The notes: a model not told the origin generated them from the sequence alone. Counted from the first letter of the stretch, positions 18,981 through 28,489 are shown. The stretch is DNA of 64,000 nucleotides from Lachnospiraceae bacterium (GCA_016280395.1 JAEEGQ010000029.1:28983-92982); one strand, 5' to 3'. Made by a program: numbers and translations.

Positions 18981-19671
18981 CCGAATCCTCTAAAAGATCG
19001 AGGATCCTGTTCATGCACTTGATGTCGTTCTCGTCGGTAAGCTCAACATAGGTCTGGGGGATCATTGTGACATCGGCCTCAACCATAGGGATACCTGCCT
19101 TGTCAAATGCCTCGTAAACAGCGCTGAAATCCTCGGGTGCCGTGATGATCTCGTAGCTGTCTTCTTCGTCAGAGATGTCCTCTGCGCCTGCTTCGATAGC
19201 GATAAGCTCGATATCGTCGTAGGAAGCGTCACACTCTTCTTTATCTATGATTATCTGGCCCTTCTTGTCAAACATGAAAGATACGCAGCCCTGAGCGCCG
19301 ATGCTGCCATTACCCTTTGAAAAAGCGGCTCTGACATCTGCTGCGGTCCTGTTCTTGTTATCCGTAAGACCGTCAACGATTATCGCGGTACCCTTCGGGC
19401 CGTAGCCTTCGTAGGTAACGTGCTCGTAGTTAACGCCCGAACCTTCGCCGGCAGCCTTCTTGATACTGCGGTCGATAGTGTCGTTTGGCATGTTCTGGGC
19501 TTTTGCTTTTGTAATGATATCTTTTAACCTTGAGTTATTGTTGGGATCCGGACCGCCTTCCTTAACGGCAACTGCGATCTCGCGTCCGAGCTTGGTGTAT
19601 ATCTTACCCTTTGCCGCGTCGTTCTTCTCTTTCTTATGTTTGATGTTTGAAAACTTGTTATGACCTGACAT
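18943..19671 (-). CDS. YebC/PmpR-family translation-associated protein
   Basis: 242 residues, full length. The family start MSGHNKFSNIKHKKEKNDAAKGK is diagnostic, followed by the three-domain YebC pattern (YEGYGPKGTAIIVDGLTDNKNRT near 84-106, GSIGAQGCVSFMF near 118-130). YebC proteins were annotated as transcriptional regulators; more recent work connects members to relieving ribosome stalling on proline-rich sequence. The start has GGAGG 4 bases upstream. It sits where recN often follows argR in Clostridia. Confidence 0.92.
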   Translation of the reverse strand: MSGHNKFSNIKHKKEKNDAAKGKIYTKLGREIAVAVKEGGPDPNNNSRLKDIITKAKAQNMPNDTIDRSIKKAAGEGSGVNYEHVTYEGYGPKGTAIIVDGLTDNKNRTAADVRAAFSKGNGSIGAQGCVSFMFDKKGQIIIDKEECDASYDDIELIAIEAGAEDISDEEDSYEIITAPEDFSAVYEAFDKAGIPMVEADVTMIPQTYVELTDENDIKCMNRILDLLEDSDDVQNVYHNWDE

Positions 19672-19688
19672 AAATCCTCCAAAAACTT

Positions 19689-20153
19689 TTAATTATTACT
19701 GCGAACGAGCTTTTTTATCCTGCTCATTACAAGATCGGTATCCTTTACGCTCCTGACGGCGCACATGATCGTATCGTCTCCGGCTATGCAGCCCGCAACG
19801 CCCTCAAGGTGCATTGCGTCGATCGCTGCGGCAACAGCCATTGCCATACCCGGAACGGTCTTGATCACAATGATATTTATGGCTCTGTCCATTGAAACAA
19901 ACCCATTTTGCAATATACGGACGTATTTGTCAAGATAAGAATCTTCAACTCCGCCCTTTGACATTTCAGCGTATTTCTGCCTGCCGCCTTCTATGGCAAC
20001 CTTTGAGAGCTTAAGCTCCCTGATGTCTCTTGAGATAGTTGCCTGAGTGACCTTATAGCCGCTCTTAAAGAGCATCTCGGCAAGCTGTTCCTGTGTTTCG
20101 ACATCATTGTTTGTGATCAGTTCAAGAATTTTTGCGTGTCTCCCTACCTTCAT
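19689..20153 (-). CDS. argR: arginine repressor ArgR/AhrC
   Basis: 154 residues. The winged helix-turn-helix (1-70) contains TQATISRDIRELKLSKV, the DNA-contact signature; the C-terminal hexamerisation and arginine-binding domain (80-150) has GVAGCIAGDDTIMCAV. It senses arginine and represses biosynthesis or activates catabolism genes. Start with AAGGA 5 bases upstream. It is 15 bp after nadK and co-transcribed with it. Palindromes resembling ARG boxes lie at the nadK promoter, so autoregulation is possible. Confidence 0.95.
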   Translation of the reverse strand: MKVGRHAKILELITNNDVETQEQLAEMLFKSGYKVTQATISRDIRELKLSKVAIEGGRQKYAEMSKGGVEDSYLDKYVRILQNGFVSMDRAINIIVIKTVPGMAMAVAAAIDAMHLEGVAGCIAGDDTIMCAVRSVKDTDLVMSRIKKLVRSNN

Positions 20154-20168
20154 AGCATTCCTTTCTTT

Positions 20169-21008
20169 TTAGCTTCCCCATCCGAGCTTTGTACGAAGCG
20201 CCTTATAAAAGGCCTCCTGCTCAAAACGGATCAGCGTAGCTGTCCTTTCGGACCTTTTGATCTCGATCGTTTCATTTTCTTTGATATATCCGGCCTGTAC
20301 TCCGTCTATCGTTACGGCAGCTTCGTCATCGGCCGGCCTTCGTTTTCTGAAAGTGACCGTTATCCTGTCATCCTCAGGCAATACAAGGCTTCTGTTCCCA
20401 AGAGAATGCGGACATACCGGTGTGATCACCATCATCCGTGAATCATGGGAAAGCACAGGGCCGCCGGCTGAAAGATTATAAGCAGTCGAGCCTGTCGGAG
20501 TAGAAACAAGAAGCCCGTCACCCGAATAGCTCTGCATCGACACACCGTTTATGCAAAGGTCAAGCGTCACAAGCCTTGCATAACCCTTTGCGGTTATACA
20601 GATATCATTCAGCGCATATTCGGTATTTCCGTTCAATCGCGTTTCAAGCATCATGTGATCTTCGATGAAATAATCACCGGATATCACCCTGTCAAGCGCC
20701 TCTTCTATCCCGTCCTTGCGTATCTCGGCAAGAAAACCCAGGGTTCCGAGGTTTACTCCGAGCAGCGGAATATTGAATTCCGATATGTCACGGGCCGCAT
20801 GCAGCAGTGTCCCGTCTCCGCCGAGAACAATGACGCAATCGGTATTTTCTTCAATACAGCTCTTGTCAACAAAGCCGTAAAGCGTGCCGTCGGCAGTTAC
20901 CGCGCGGTATGACAGCATTCCCCTGCTCTTAAGATATTCTTCGATCTTTTCCGTAAGAACAAATCCCTGGTCTTTTTCGGGATTGGTTATTATGCAGAAT
21001 TTTTTCAC
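20169..21008 (-). CDS. nadK: NAD kinase
   Basis: Phosphorylates NAD to NADP in the cytoplasm. The catalytic motif GGDGTLLHAAR (residues 63-73; Asp65) and the NE/D-like motif with GLLVSTPTGSTAYNLSAGGP (about 160-180) are present. The start is a GTG at 21008 with GGAGGGG just upstream, giving 279 residues; the TTG at 21026 contains the Shine-Dalgarno and is rejected. Order tlyA-nadK-argR is typical for Clostridia. It has its own promoter. Confidence 0.95.
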   Translation of the reverse strand: MKKFCIITNPEKDQGFVLTEKIEEYLKSRGMLSYRAVTADGTLYGFVDKSCIEENTDCVIVLGGDGTLLHAARDISEFNIPLLGVNLGTLGFLAEIRKDGIEEALDRVISGDYFIEDHMMLETRLNGNTEYALNDICITAKGYARLVTLDLCINGVSMQSYSGDGLLVSTPTGSTAYNLSAGGPVLSHDSRMMVITPVCPHSLGNRSLVLPEDDRITVTFRKRRPADDEAAVTIDGVQAGYIKENETIEIKRSERTATLIRFEQEAFYKALRTKLGWGS

Positions 21009-21041
21009 GATCCCCTCCGGATTCAATGCTCAAGCGAATTT

Positions 21042-21070
21042 ATCTTATCACTTATCAATGGGATTATCAA
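21042..21070 (-). promoter_or_regulatory. promoter of nadK-argR
   Basis: On the minus strand TTGATA (21065-21070) and TAAGAT (21042-21047) are 17 bases apart, giving 5/6 and 4/6 matches to the consensus. The predicted start is about 25 bases before the nadK start codon. Confidence 0.6.
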
Positions 21071-21077
21071 GAAAAAA

Positions 21078-21113
21078 ATGAATATTCATATGTATAATCG
21101 AATTATTTATACA
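21078..21113. promoter_or_regulatory. tandem palindromes, candidate ARG boxes
   Basis: A perfect 12-bp palindrome ATGAATATTCAT (21078-21089) lies just upstream of the nadK -35, followed by the inverted repeat TGTATAA-N9-TTATACA (21091-21113). Both are A/T-rich and carry TGAAT/ATTCA or TATAA-type halves that resemble, but do not exactly match, ArgR operator half-sites. As argR is in the downstream transcript, autoregulation is a reasonable guess. Confidence 0.45.
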
Positions 21114-21122
21114 TCCGGCAGT

Positions 21123-21953
21123 TCAAAGCGATGTGTGGGCTTCTTCGACTATAGCGGAAATTTCCTCGTCAGAAAGGGTCTCCTGTACATTATCGCGGTT
21201 TTCTATATACATAAGATACTCAATATTCCCTTCAGTACCTTTTATCGGGGAATACGAAACATCAAGGATCTTAAAGCCAAGCCCGGCTGCAAAGCCGAGT
21301 ATCTCTTTCAAGACTTCAATATGCGTCGAGCTTTCGCGTACTATTCCGCCTTTGCCGACTTTTTCGCGCCCGGCTTCAAACTGCGGCTTTATCAGGCAGA
21401 CCATCCGTGCATGCTCCGAAAGCAGGGGCTTTGCACAAGGAAGCACAAGCCGAAGCGATATAAAAGACACATCTACGGATGCGAAATCTGCCTTATCCGG
21501 GAATTGTTCCGGTGTCACATTCCTTATATTCGTCTTTTCCATCGAGACAACGCGCGGATCGTTGCGAAGCTTCCAGGCAAGCTGGTTTGTCCCCACGTCT
21601 ATCGCATAGACCTTTGTTGCGCCGTTTTGCAGCATACAGTCCGTAAAGCCGCCCGTTGAAGAACCTATATCCATGCAGACAGCGTTTTCAAGGGATATCC
21701 CGTGCTTTTCAACCATCTTTTCAAGCTTGTATCCGCCGCGGCTTACATATTTCATGCCTGTTCCGCGAAGCTCGATGTGTACGGTTGGCGGGAACATTGA
21801 ACCTGCCTTGTCTTCACGATCCCCGTTGACAAAGACGAGTCCCTCCATGATATAAGCCTTTGCACGTTCTCTTGTTTCTGCAATGCCTAAATTCACGAGC
21901 ATAATATCAAGACGTTCTTTATTCTTTTTGTTTTTGATATCAGATCCGTCCAT
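21123..21953 (-). CDS. tlyA: TlyA-family rRNA methyltransferase (S4 + FtsJ domains)
   Basis: 276 residues. The S4 RNA-binding domain (about 14-75) starts ERLDIMLVNLGIAETRERA. The FtsJ-like Rossmann domain carries the SAM-binding DIGSSTGGFTDCMLQNGA (about 95-112) and VDVSFISLRLVLP. TlyA proteins 2'-O-methylate cytidines in 16S and/or 23S rRNA; some are called hemolysins. It is 3 bases after dxs and part of the xseA-xseB-ispA-dxs cluster. Confidence 0.92.
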   Translation of the reverse strand: MDGSDIKNKKNKERLDIMLVNLGIAETRERAKAYIMEGLVFVNGDREDKAGSMFPPTVHIELRGTGMKYVSRGGYKLEKMVEKHGISLENAVCMDIGSSTGGFTDCMLQNGATKVYAIDVGTNQLAWKLRNDPRVVSMEKTNIRNVTPEQFPDKADFASVDVSFISLRLVLPCAKPLLSEHARMVCLIKPQFEAGREKVGKGGIVRESSTHIEVLKEILGFAAGLGFKILDVSYSPIKGTEGNIEYLMYIENRDNVQETLSDEEISAIVEEAHTSL

Positions 21954-21956
21954 CGG

Positions 21957-23837
21957 TCATTCGCCCTTCAGAGTTTTCTTTATGATACCGGCCATCGAGG
22001 CGCCGTCAGTATGTGTCGCGGCCTTAAGCTCCGAGATCGAGCCCTGTTTAAGAGGCGCATCTGGCAGCGAAAGATTTAGAAAAGTGCCGAATCCGACTTT
22101 GTTTTCGATGAGGATCTCCGCGATCTTTTCGCCGATCCCGCCGCTTTTAACGTTTTCTTCCGTAACCGCAACGACCTTTTTGCCTTCAGACATTGCGATC
22201 ACGGTTTCTTTGTCTATCGGGTTTATAAAACGTAAATTCACAAGTCCGATATCGATACCCTGTTCTTTAAGCATAGCGGCTGCTTCTCTTGCACTCCAGA
22301 CTGCGGGTCCCGCAGCAAAAAGCACAGCATCTCCGCTACCCTTTTCAAGAACCTCGGCCTTCATGCTTTCATACCCGTCTGTTCTTTCATACCCGTTAAA
22401 GCACACATCCGTCTGGCGACGCGGATAGCAGACAGCGCAGGGCCTGTTAAGGGAAAAAGCGTAATCCAGCGCCCGTTTCACATCTTTTGCATCGATCGGC
22501 TCGATAACGGTAAGCCCCGGTATATGCCCAAGAAATGAATGCGTATAGATACCCTGGTGTGTTTCACCGTCATGGCCGACTATTCCTGTCCTGTCAACGG
22601 CAAATACCACAGGCAGTCCTTCAAGACAGACATCATGTATCACCTGGTCGTAGGCGCGCTGAAGGAAAGTCGAATACACGGCAAAAACCGGCTTGAATCC
22701 GCCTGCGGCAAGCCCCGCGGCAAAGGTCACCGCATGTTCTTCCGCTATCCCGACATCCGTGAATCTTTCCGGAAACTGTGCAGAAAACTCGTTAAGCCCC
22801 GTACCAGGAGCCATTGCAGCTGTGATCGCGCATATCCTGTCATCTTTTTTTGCAAGCTCAATGATGTGCTTAGAGAAAACATCAGTAAAGGTCTCACCTT
22901 TTTTCTTGGTGCTTTCGCCGGTCTTACAGTCAAAAGGCCCTATACCGTGGAATTTAACGGGGTTAAGCTCTGCTGCCCTGTATCCCTTGCCTTTCTTTGT
23001 GATGACATGGACAAGAGTGGCATTTTCCTTTCTCGAGGCAAGCTCAAAGGCATATCTCATCTGGTCTATGTTATATCCGTCAATAGGGCCGATATAAGTT
23101 ATGTTCATGTCTTCAAAGAACATTCCGTCGATAAGCAGCTGCTTTAACGAAGCTTTTGTGCGCTTGATGGCGTTTGCCACATGTTCGCCGCCTTCGGGGA
23201 TCGCATTCAGAGCAGTAGCAACATTCTGTTTTAATCTGTTATATGTGGGATTGGTCCTTAAGTTTCCGAGATAATTGGCCATACTGCCCACATTTTCGGA
23301 GATGGACATCTTGTTATCATTTAAGACTATTATAAAATTTGATCTGAGCCTTCCTGCATTGTTTAATGCCTCAAAAGCCATACCGCCGGAAAGTGCTCCG
23401 TCTCCGATAACGGCTACGATCTTTTCATCTGTGCCCCTTAATTCACGCGCTTTAACATATCCGAGCCCTGCGGATATCGATGTGGAGCTGTGTCCGGTAT
23501 CAAAGGCATCACAGTCGGATTCGGTCATCTTCGGGAAGCCGCTGATACCGCCGAACTGCCTTAAGGTCTTAAACTCTTCTTTTCTTCCCGTAAGTATCTT
23601 GTGAGCATAGGATTGATGGCCCACATCAAAGATAAGCTTGTCTTTCGGAAGATCAAGGAACAGATGCAGCGCCATGGTAAGCTCCACGACACCGAGGCTT
23701 GAAGCCATGTGCCCCCCCACCCTGCTCACATTCCGGAGCATATACTGCCTTATCTCAAGTGCAAGCTGTCTTAAGTCCGAAGCCGGAATGTTTTTTATAT
23801 CATTAGGTTTATTTATAAGATCAAGAAGACTCATCAC
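21957..23837 (-). CDS. dxs: 1-deoxy-D-xylulose-5-phosphate synthase
   Basis: First step of the MEP isoprenoid pathway: pyruvate plus glyceraldehyde 3-phosphate gives DXP, using thiamine diphosphate. 626 residues. His43 in VGGHMASSLGVVELT, the thiamine-diphosphate motif beginning GDGALSGG at 145 with NDNKMSIS about 30 residues later, DRTGIVGHDGETHQG, and the C-terminal transketolase domain are visible. The start overlaps the ispA stop by 4 bp. It is followed by tlyA and preceded by ispA, so precursor and chain-elongation steps are co-expressed. Confidence 0.97.
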   Translation of the reverse strand: MMSLLDLINKPNDIKNIPASDLRQLALEIRQYMLRNVSRVGGHMASSLGVVELTMALHLFLDLPKDKLIFDVGHQSYAHKILTGRKEEFKTLRQFGGISGFPKMTESDCDAFDTGHSSTSISAGLGYVKARELRGTDEKIVAVIGDGALSGGMAFEALNNAGRLRSNFIIVLNDNKMSISENVGSMANYLGNLRTNPTYNRLKQNVATALNAIPEGGEHVANAIKRTKASLKQLLIDGMFFEDMNITYIGPIDGYNIDQMRYAFELASRKENATLVHVITKKGKGYRAAELNPVKFHGIGPFDCKTGESTKKKGETFTDVFSKHIIELAKKDDRICAITAAMAPGTGLNEFSAQFPERFTDVGIAEEHAVTFAAGLAAGGFKPVFAVYSTFLQRAYDQVIHDVCLEGLPVVFAVDRTGIVGHDGETHQGIYTHSFLGHIPGLTVIEPIDAKDVKRALDYAFSLNRPCAVCYPRRQTDVCFNGYERTDGYESMKAEVLEKGSGDAVLFAAGPAVWSAREAAAMLKEQGIDIGLVNLRFINPIDKETVIAMSEGKKVVAVTEENVKSGGIGEKIAEILIENKVGFGTFLNLSLPDAPLKQGSISELKAATHTDGASMAGIIKKTLKGE

Positions 23838-24775
23838 GATTCTCTTTCAAGCAGTTTTAGCATAAGTTTTTCGATAAAGGACGTGTCAAGGCCGAGGGAT
23901 CTCACGAGAGAAACGGCTTCATCCGTGTATCTTACGGCATCTTTCCTGGCTTTTTCAAGCCCCTGGATATATACATAGGTCCTCTTGTCGTTTTTGCTGT
24001 CGCTTCCAACAGGCTTACCGAGCTTTTTTTCATCGCCGGTAACATCAAGTATATCATCACGGATCTGAAATGCGATACCAAGATTCTTTGCTGCTTCATT
24101 GCATATCTTCAGCTCTTTGTCGCTTGCGCCGCCAAGGCCTGCGCCTATGCAGAATGCGGATTCAAGAAGCTTTGAGGTCTTAAGTTCGTACATAAGGAGC
24201 AGCGTCTCGTTGTCGATGCTCTTTCCTTCACTGTTAAGGTCTATTTCCTGACCGAGTATCATGCCCTCGCGGCCTGCGTTGTCGGCAAGCATCTTGAAGC
24301 ATTTTACCGCGCGCATGATGGGTTCTTTATCCTTATACGCCGCCGATACCTGCATAACATCGGCAATTATCGAGAATGCTTCGTTTAACAGCGCATCCCC
24401 TGCAAGTATTCCCATGGCAGGGCCGAATTTCGCATGTGTGGTAGGTTTTCCGCGGCGCAGCATGTCATTGTCCATGTCGGGAAGATCGTCATGGACAAGT
24501 GAATAAGTATGTATAAGCTCAAGAGCACCTGCAAAACAGCCGGCAAGCCCGTCCATTATCTCGACGAAGTCAGGAGACTTATCTGCATAACGTCCCTTCT
24601 TAAAAGCTTCATAGAAGCAGATAAGGAAAAGCGGACGAAGTCTCTTGCCGCCTGCCTTTATACTGTATGCGACCGCTTCGTCGGTAACGGAAAGCTTTCT
24701 TGGAATGAATGTCTTTACTATGTCCTCGATATCAGCCCTTTTTATATTTAATTCCTGTTCAAAAGTCATATTCAC
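23834..24775 (-). CDS. ispA: farnesyl/geranyl diphosphate synthase
   Basis: Trans-prenyltransferase that condenses IPP with DMAPP or GPP. The first aspartate-rich motif DDLPDMD (about residues 96-102), the second DDILD (about 239-243), GGKRLRP (about 43-49) and the KT/Q-rich helix are intact. At 313 residues it is slightly longer than typical (about 290-300). It overlaps xseB and dxs by 4 bp each. Chain length (C15 or C20) is not certain from sequence alone. Confidence 0.95.
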   Translation of the reverse strand: MNMTFEQELNIKRADIEDIVKTFIPRKLSVTDEAVAYSIKAGGKRLRPLFLICFYEAFKKGRYADKSPDFVEIMDGLAGCFAGALELIHTYSLVHDDLPDMDNDMLRRGKPTTHAKFGPAMGILAGDALLNEAFSIIADVMQVSAAYKDKEPIMRAVKCFKMLADNAGREGMILGQEIDLNSEGKSIDNETLLLMYELKTSKLLESAFCIGAGLGGASDKELKICNEAAKNLGIAFQIRDDILDVTGDEKKLGKPVGSDSKNDKRTYVYIQGLEKARKDAVRYTDEAVSLVRSLGLDTSFIEKLMLKLLERES

Positions 24776-24972
24776 TGCTCCTCTAAAACTTCAATCTCTT
24801 TCTCCACCCTGTCAATGGATTCGCTGCATTTCTTTAAGAGTCCGAGTCCCTTACGGTAATGTTCAAAGGACTCTTCAAGAGAGCATTCGGGATCCTCCAT
24901 ACGCTTTATGAGTTCTTCAACTTCCTTCATTGCTTCATTTAATATGAATTTGTTTTCTTCTTTTTTAGCCAT
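24772..24972 (-). CDS. xseB: exodeoxyribonuclease VII small subunit
   Basis: 66 residues, all helical, with the family pattern EAMKEVEELIKRMEDPECSLEESFEHYRKG. Binds XseA to form exonuclease VII, which degrades single-stranded DNA in both directions. A short gap of 59 bases separates it from xseA; a small interrupted hairpin (GGTAAG with CTTACC) lies in the gap. Confidence 0.94.
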   Translation of the reverse strand: MAKKEENKFILNEAMKEVEELIKRMEDPECSLEESFEHYRKGLGLLKKCSESIDRVEKEIEVLEEQ

Positions 24973-25031
24973 TTACATTCTCCTTTTCAGGGTAAGGAAG
25001 GCTCTTGGAGCTTACCGTTTGTCGTTTACGT

Positions 25032-26249
25032 TCATTCTTCGGTGTCTTTGCCATTTATATCTTTTACAAGTGCCAAAAGGCTGCCGTCTGTAAGCCTGAT
25101 GTTTATAGCGTCATCGGGTTTTACCTGCGTTACCGACCTGATATTGTGACCGTTTTCATCGGTTGCATACGCATATCCTGCCTCGAGTCTTTTTAACGGG
25201 GAAAGGGCATCCATTGCCTTTAGATTGGCAAAAAACCTGGCTTTTTCAGCCATGACCCTGTTTTTCATATTTCTCTTCAACAGCTCTTCAAGGTGCAAAA
25301 GGCCGTCTTTTCTGCGCTTTAACATCTCAGCCGGAGAAGCGCTCTTAAGCTTTAATCTGAGTTTTTCGGTCTTGTCCCTCTCCTTTTCGAGCTTGTCCTG
25401 CATTGCCGAAAGTATGTCTGCATGCAGATCCACAAGAGCGCCGAGGACCGAATCTATCTCACAAACCGCAAGTTCTGCCGCAGCGGAAGGCGTCGGAGCC
25501 CGAAGATCCGCGGCAAAATCGGAGATCGTCACATCCGTCTCGTGTCCGACCGCGGAGATTATCGGGATCTCGCATTCATAGATAGTACGGGCAAGGGCTT
25601 CGTCATTGAATTCAAAAAGATCTTCAAAAGAGCCGCCGCCGCGTCCGATTATTATAACATCCGGTTTTAGTTTTTCAAGCTTTTTTATCCCGCGGATAAC
25701 AGACTCGGCAGCGCCCTTTCCCTGTACCTTAGCCGGATAAAGGATCAGTTTTATATACGGGTTCCTGCGTTTCGAAACACTGATCATATCGTGTACCGCA
25801 GCACCCGTTGAGGCAGTAACTATCCCGACGGTCTTTGCGAATTCAGGGATCGGCTTTTTATGTGCCAAATCAAAAAGCCCCTCGGCGGTAAGCTTCACTT
25901 TCAGCTTTTCGTACAGCTCATAAAGCGCACCTACCCCGTCGGGACTTATGTCATCCGCATAAAGCTGGTAGCTTCCGCCTTTCTCGTAAAGCGCTATGCG
26001 CCCCGAAGCCACTACCTGCATTCCGTCCGCAAGCCTGACCTTAAGATTCTGTACGGAGGAACGCCACATGACAGCCGCGATCTGGGAATTATCGTCCTTT
26101 AGCGTAAAGTAGATATGTCCGGACGAATGGTATTTGCAGTTCGAGATCTCGCCCTTAAGCTTAACCCTGCATAAGGTGCGGTTGTCATTGAACATGGCGG
26201 AGATATATCTGTTTATCTGTGTTACGGTGAAAATATCATTCTGCATCAT
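25032..26249 (-). CDS. xseA: exodeoxyribonuclease VII large subunit
   Basis: About 405 residues. The N-terminal OB-fold ([40 protein letters not shown]) is followed by the catalytic domain ([44 protein letters not shown]) and a helical C-terminus. The ATG at 26249 overlaps the nusB stop by 14 bp; the frame extends to a TTG at 26267 that is less likely. Confidence 0.95.
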   Translation of the reverse strand: MMQNDIFTVTQINRYISAMFNDNRTLCRVKLKGEISNCKYHSSGHIYFTLKDDNSQIAAVMWRSSVQNLKVRLADGMQVVASGRIALYEKGGSYQLYADDISPDGVGALYELYEKLKVKLTAEGLFDLAHKKPIPEFAKTVGIVTASTGAAVHDMISVSKRRNPYIKLILYPAKVQGKGAAESVIRGIKKLEKLKPDVIIIGRGGGSFEDLFEFNDEALARTIYECEIPIISAVGHETDVTISDFAADLRAPTPSAAAELAVCEIDSVLGALVDLHADILSAMQDKLEKERDKTEKLRLKLKSASPAEMLKRRKDGLLHLEELLKRNMKNRVMAEKARFFANLKAMDALSPLKRLEAGYAYATDENGHNIRSVTQVKPDDAINIRLTDGSLLALVKDINGKDTEE

Positions 26250-26706
26250 TGGTAACAAGGCGCGCAAGTACGCCGTTCACAAAGCTTGAGGACGCATCGC
26301 CGCCAAATGCCTTTGCAAGCTCTACAGCCTCATTTATGGCCACTTTTTCAGGGATCAGCTCATCATACTTCATTTCATATACGGCAAGCCTCAATATGGC
26401 GATATCAACCTTGCCGATACGGTTAAGCTTCCAGCCGGAAATGGATTTTTCAAGGATCTTATCGATCTCTCCGATCTTCCCGCGGATAAGCCCGAGCTTC
26501 TTATTGGCACAGGCCTTGATCTCTTCGGGGTCAAAGCCGCTTTCGTTCTCGTCTTTGTCAATACCGCCTATCATCTCTGCGGCGGAATTGTCCATATAAA
26601 GCCTGACCTGTTCGTCATATTCGCCGCCGTCATAAAAATCATACTGGTAAAGAGCTACAAAGACCTGTTCCCTGATCTTCCTGAGTTTCTTTTTTTCTTT
26701 ATCCAT
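26236..26706 (-). CDS. nusB: transcription antitermination protein NusB
   Basis: All-helical RNA-binding protein, partner of NusE (S10) at boxA sites in rRNA operons. 156 residues. [13 protein letters not shown] near the start and the closing [35 protein letters not shown] are diagnostic. An insertion of about 25 acidic residues (near 45-70) makes it a little longer than the usual 130-140. It is 17 bp after the asp23-like gene. Confidence 0.95.
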   Translation of the reverse strand: MDKEKKKLRKIREQVFVALYQYDFYDGGEYDEQVRLYMDNSAAEMIGGIDKDENESGFDPEEIKACANKKLGLIRGKIGEIDKILEKSISGWKLNRIGKVDIAILRLAVYEMKYDELIPEKVAINEAVELAKAFGGDASSSFVNGVLARLVTNDAE

Positions 26707-26723
26707 ACGCCACCCCGTAAAAT

Positions 26724-27083
26724 TCAGGCTTTTGCAATGTTGATACCTACAATGTGCACATTTACTTCTTCCACTTTAAGCCCGGTCATATCGGTTATCG
26801 CAGTGGAAACACGTTCCTGGATGCGGCTCGAGACCTCAGGGATGCTGTAGCCGTATTCGATGCAGACTGACATTTCGCAGAACACGTTTCCGTCGTCGAT
26901 CTCGATCTTTATGCCCTTTGCAAGTTTTTTGATCCCGAAGCGTCCGATGATCTCGTTTGTGATCACATTGTCGGAAAGGAAAGCAACACCTTTGACTTCT
27001 GTTGCCGCCATGCATGCGATATTTGCGATCACCTCGTTGGCGATACGGACCTCGCTCTTTTTTGTACTGTATTCAGCTGACAT
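26724..27083 (-). CDS. Asp23/Gls24 family envelope stress protein
   Basis: 119 residues, DUF322 family. Core pattern [27 protein letters not shown] and the closing [31 protein letters not shown] are characteristic. Members associate with the cytoplasmic face of the membrane or regulate fatty-acid and envelope functions; the exact role in Clostridia is unclear. AAGGAGG 6 bases upstream of the ATG. Adjacent to nusB, a frequent Firmicute pairing. Confidence 0.92.
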   Translation of the reverse strand: MSAEYSTKKSEVRIANEVIANIACMAATEVKGVAFLSDNVITNEIIGRFGIKKLAKGIKIEIDDGNVFCEMSVCIEYGYSIPEVSSRIQERVSTAITDMTGLKVEEVNVHIVGINIAKA

Positions 27084-27106
27084 TTTACGCCTCCTTGATT
27101 AACATG

Positions 27107-27145
27107 AAAATGAGTCAGTGAGAAACGACCCCGGTGACTCATTTT
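27107..27145 (-). terminator. hairpin overlapping stop of the LCP-like gene
   Basis: An 11-bp stem (AAAATGAGTCA with TGACTCATTTT) with a 17-base loop includes the stop codon at 27139-27141. The minus-strand U-run is short (UUUU then C), so termination is probably partial; expression into asp23-nusB may depend on it. Confidence 0.45.
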
Positions 27146-28464
27146 TTTACCGGGTCTTCACCGTAAATGAATTTTTTAATGCTGTTTTTCAGGTTTTCTG
27201 TATCTGTTATCCATATAACAGAAGTCTCTTCGCTGTGACTGCTCCCGTCTTCCGGTACGGTGTAATAAACGGGGAGGACAGCCTTTGTTTTTGCAAAAAA
27301 GCTTATTATATCCGCGAACCTGCTGTTATTAAGATCCGTCTTCATTCCGGGTGCTGCGGCTTTTAATGCTCCGAGAAGCTTTAACAGCTTTGCATAGCGG
27401 CCTTCTCTCAGCAGCATGTCGATTATCTCGCGGCCTGTGGACTTCTGTTTGTCGAACGTATTAGAATTTATATCATTAGTGCCCAGTTTGTCAACATAAT
27501 TCGAAACGGATCCGATATCTGCATAAATATATCCGTCAACCCTGATCCCGAGGAGATTGCCGACAGCTGTTACGGCATCTTCGTTTTTTCCGTCTTTGAT
27601 GTATTTCGCAAGCGGTTCATAATGCACTTTTTGACCGGATGCGTTTTCTATCTCACCCGAATATAAGGTAACTGCGGTCTTTTCGTTAACGGTAATGATC
27701 TTAAGGCTGCCGTTTGTTTGATCGAACGAAAGGACTGCGACAAAGAGCTCCTTTCTGTTGCCGGTCTCATCGCCGATTATGAACAAAGGATTTAAGAATC
27801 CGTCATCCGGCCTTGCAGATACGGTATCTTCGGCTTCTGCCATCCTGTCGCGCATAAAAGCCGCCCCCTGGTAATACAGAAGCCTTCCGTCGGAAGCGAC
27901 CGTGCCTATCACTTCAAGCGCAAATGCAATGAACACAAGAGTCCTTAAGATCATAAACCAAACAGGCATATGTTTCCTTAAGGGACGGATAAACAGCACG
28001 AAAATGCCTATTACGGGGATAAGGGAAAGAAGCCACCATTTTGACCTTTTAAGGCGTTTGATCCTTCTTTCGCGTTTAATCTCGGAACGGATCTGTGTCG
28101 CAAGAGCCTGGTCTATATCCTTGAATATCTCCTCGTCTGCTTCGGAAACACTGCCGATCTCTTCGGAAGCACCGGATACGGAAGGTTTGTTTTCTTCCGA
28201 GATCTCTGCAGAATCTGTCATCTCACCGGGGGTGTCCGCGGCTTCTTTGGAAAAGACTGCGGATGCTGCGTCTTCTTTCTCAATATCCGCTTCACCTTCG
28301 GCACCGGTGTCATCTTCGTTTACCGGATCTTTCTCATCTTCCTTTGTCTCTTCCTGTACAAAACCGGAATCATACAGATGATCCAGGTTTGATGTCAGGG
28401 CGCTTTCAAGATCGGTAAAGTCGTCCCGGTCTTTATTTTGTTTTATTGTTTCTTCTTCAAGCAT
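27139..28464 (-). CDS. LCP-like membrane protein with degenerate active site
   Basis: About 441 residues. A long acidic, disordered N-terminus (1-115) leads to a basic stretch, two hydrophobic helices (about 137-156 and 165-187) and an extracellular-looking domain (200-441). That domain resembles LytR-CpsA-Psr proteins: VAVLSFDQTNGSLKIITVNEKTAV (about 240-264) aligns with the start of the LCP core, and AVTAVGNLLGIRVDGYIYADIGSVSNYVDKLG (about 295-325) matches the second motif. The SIPRDT-type arginine motif of active LCP phosphotransferases is TVNEKT here, so catalysis is doubtful. The ATG at 28464 is chosen over a TTG at 28518 inside pepD. The family call is inferred; it could be another envelope protein. 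Confidence 0.6.
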   Translation of the reverse strand: MLEEETIKQNKDRDDFTDLESALTSNLDHLYDSGFVQEETKEDEKDPVNEDDTGAEGEADIEKEDAASAVFSKEAADTPGEMTDSAEISEENKPSVSGASEEIGSVSEADEEIFKDIDQALATQIRSEIKRERRIKRLKRSKWWLLSLIPVIGIFVLFIRPLRKHMPVWFMILRTLVFIAFALEVIGTVASDGRLLYYQGAAFMRDRMAEAEDTVSARPDDGFLNPLFIIGDETGNRKELFVAVLSFDQTNGSLKIITVNEKTAVTLYSGEIENASGQKVHYEPLAKYIKDGKNEDAVTAVGNLLGIRVDGYIYADIGSVSNYVDKLGTNDINSNTFDKQKSTGREIIDMLLREGRYAKLLKLLGALKAAAPGMKTDLNNSRFADIISFFAKTKAVLPVYYTVPEDGSSHSEETSVIWITDTENLKNSIKKFIYGEDPVKK

Positions 28465-28489
28465 ACCTGTAACAACCTTAACATCATTT

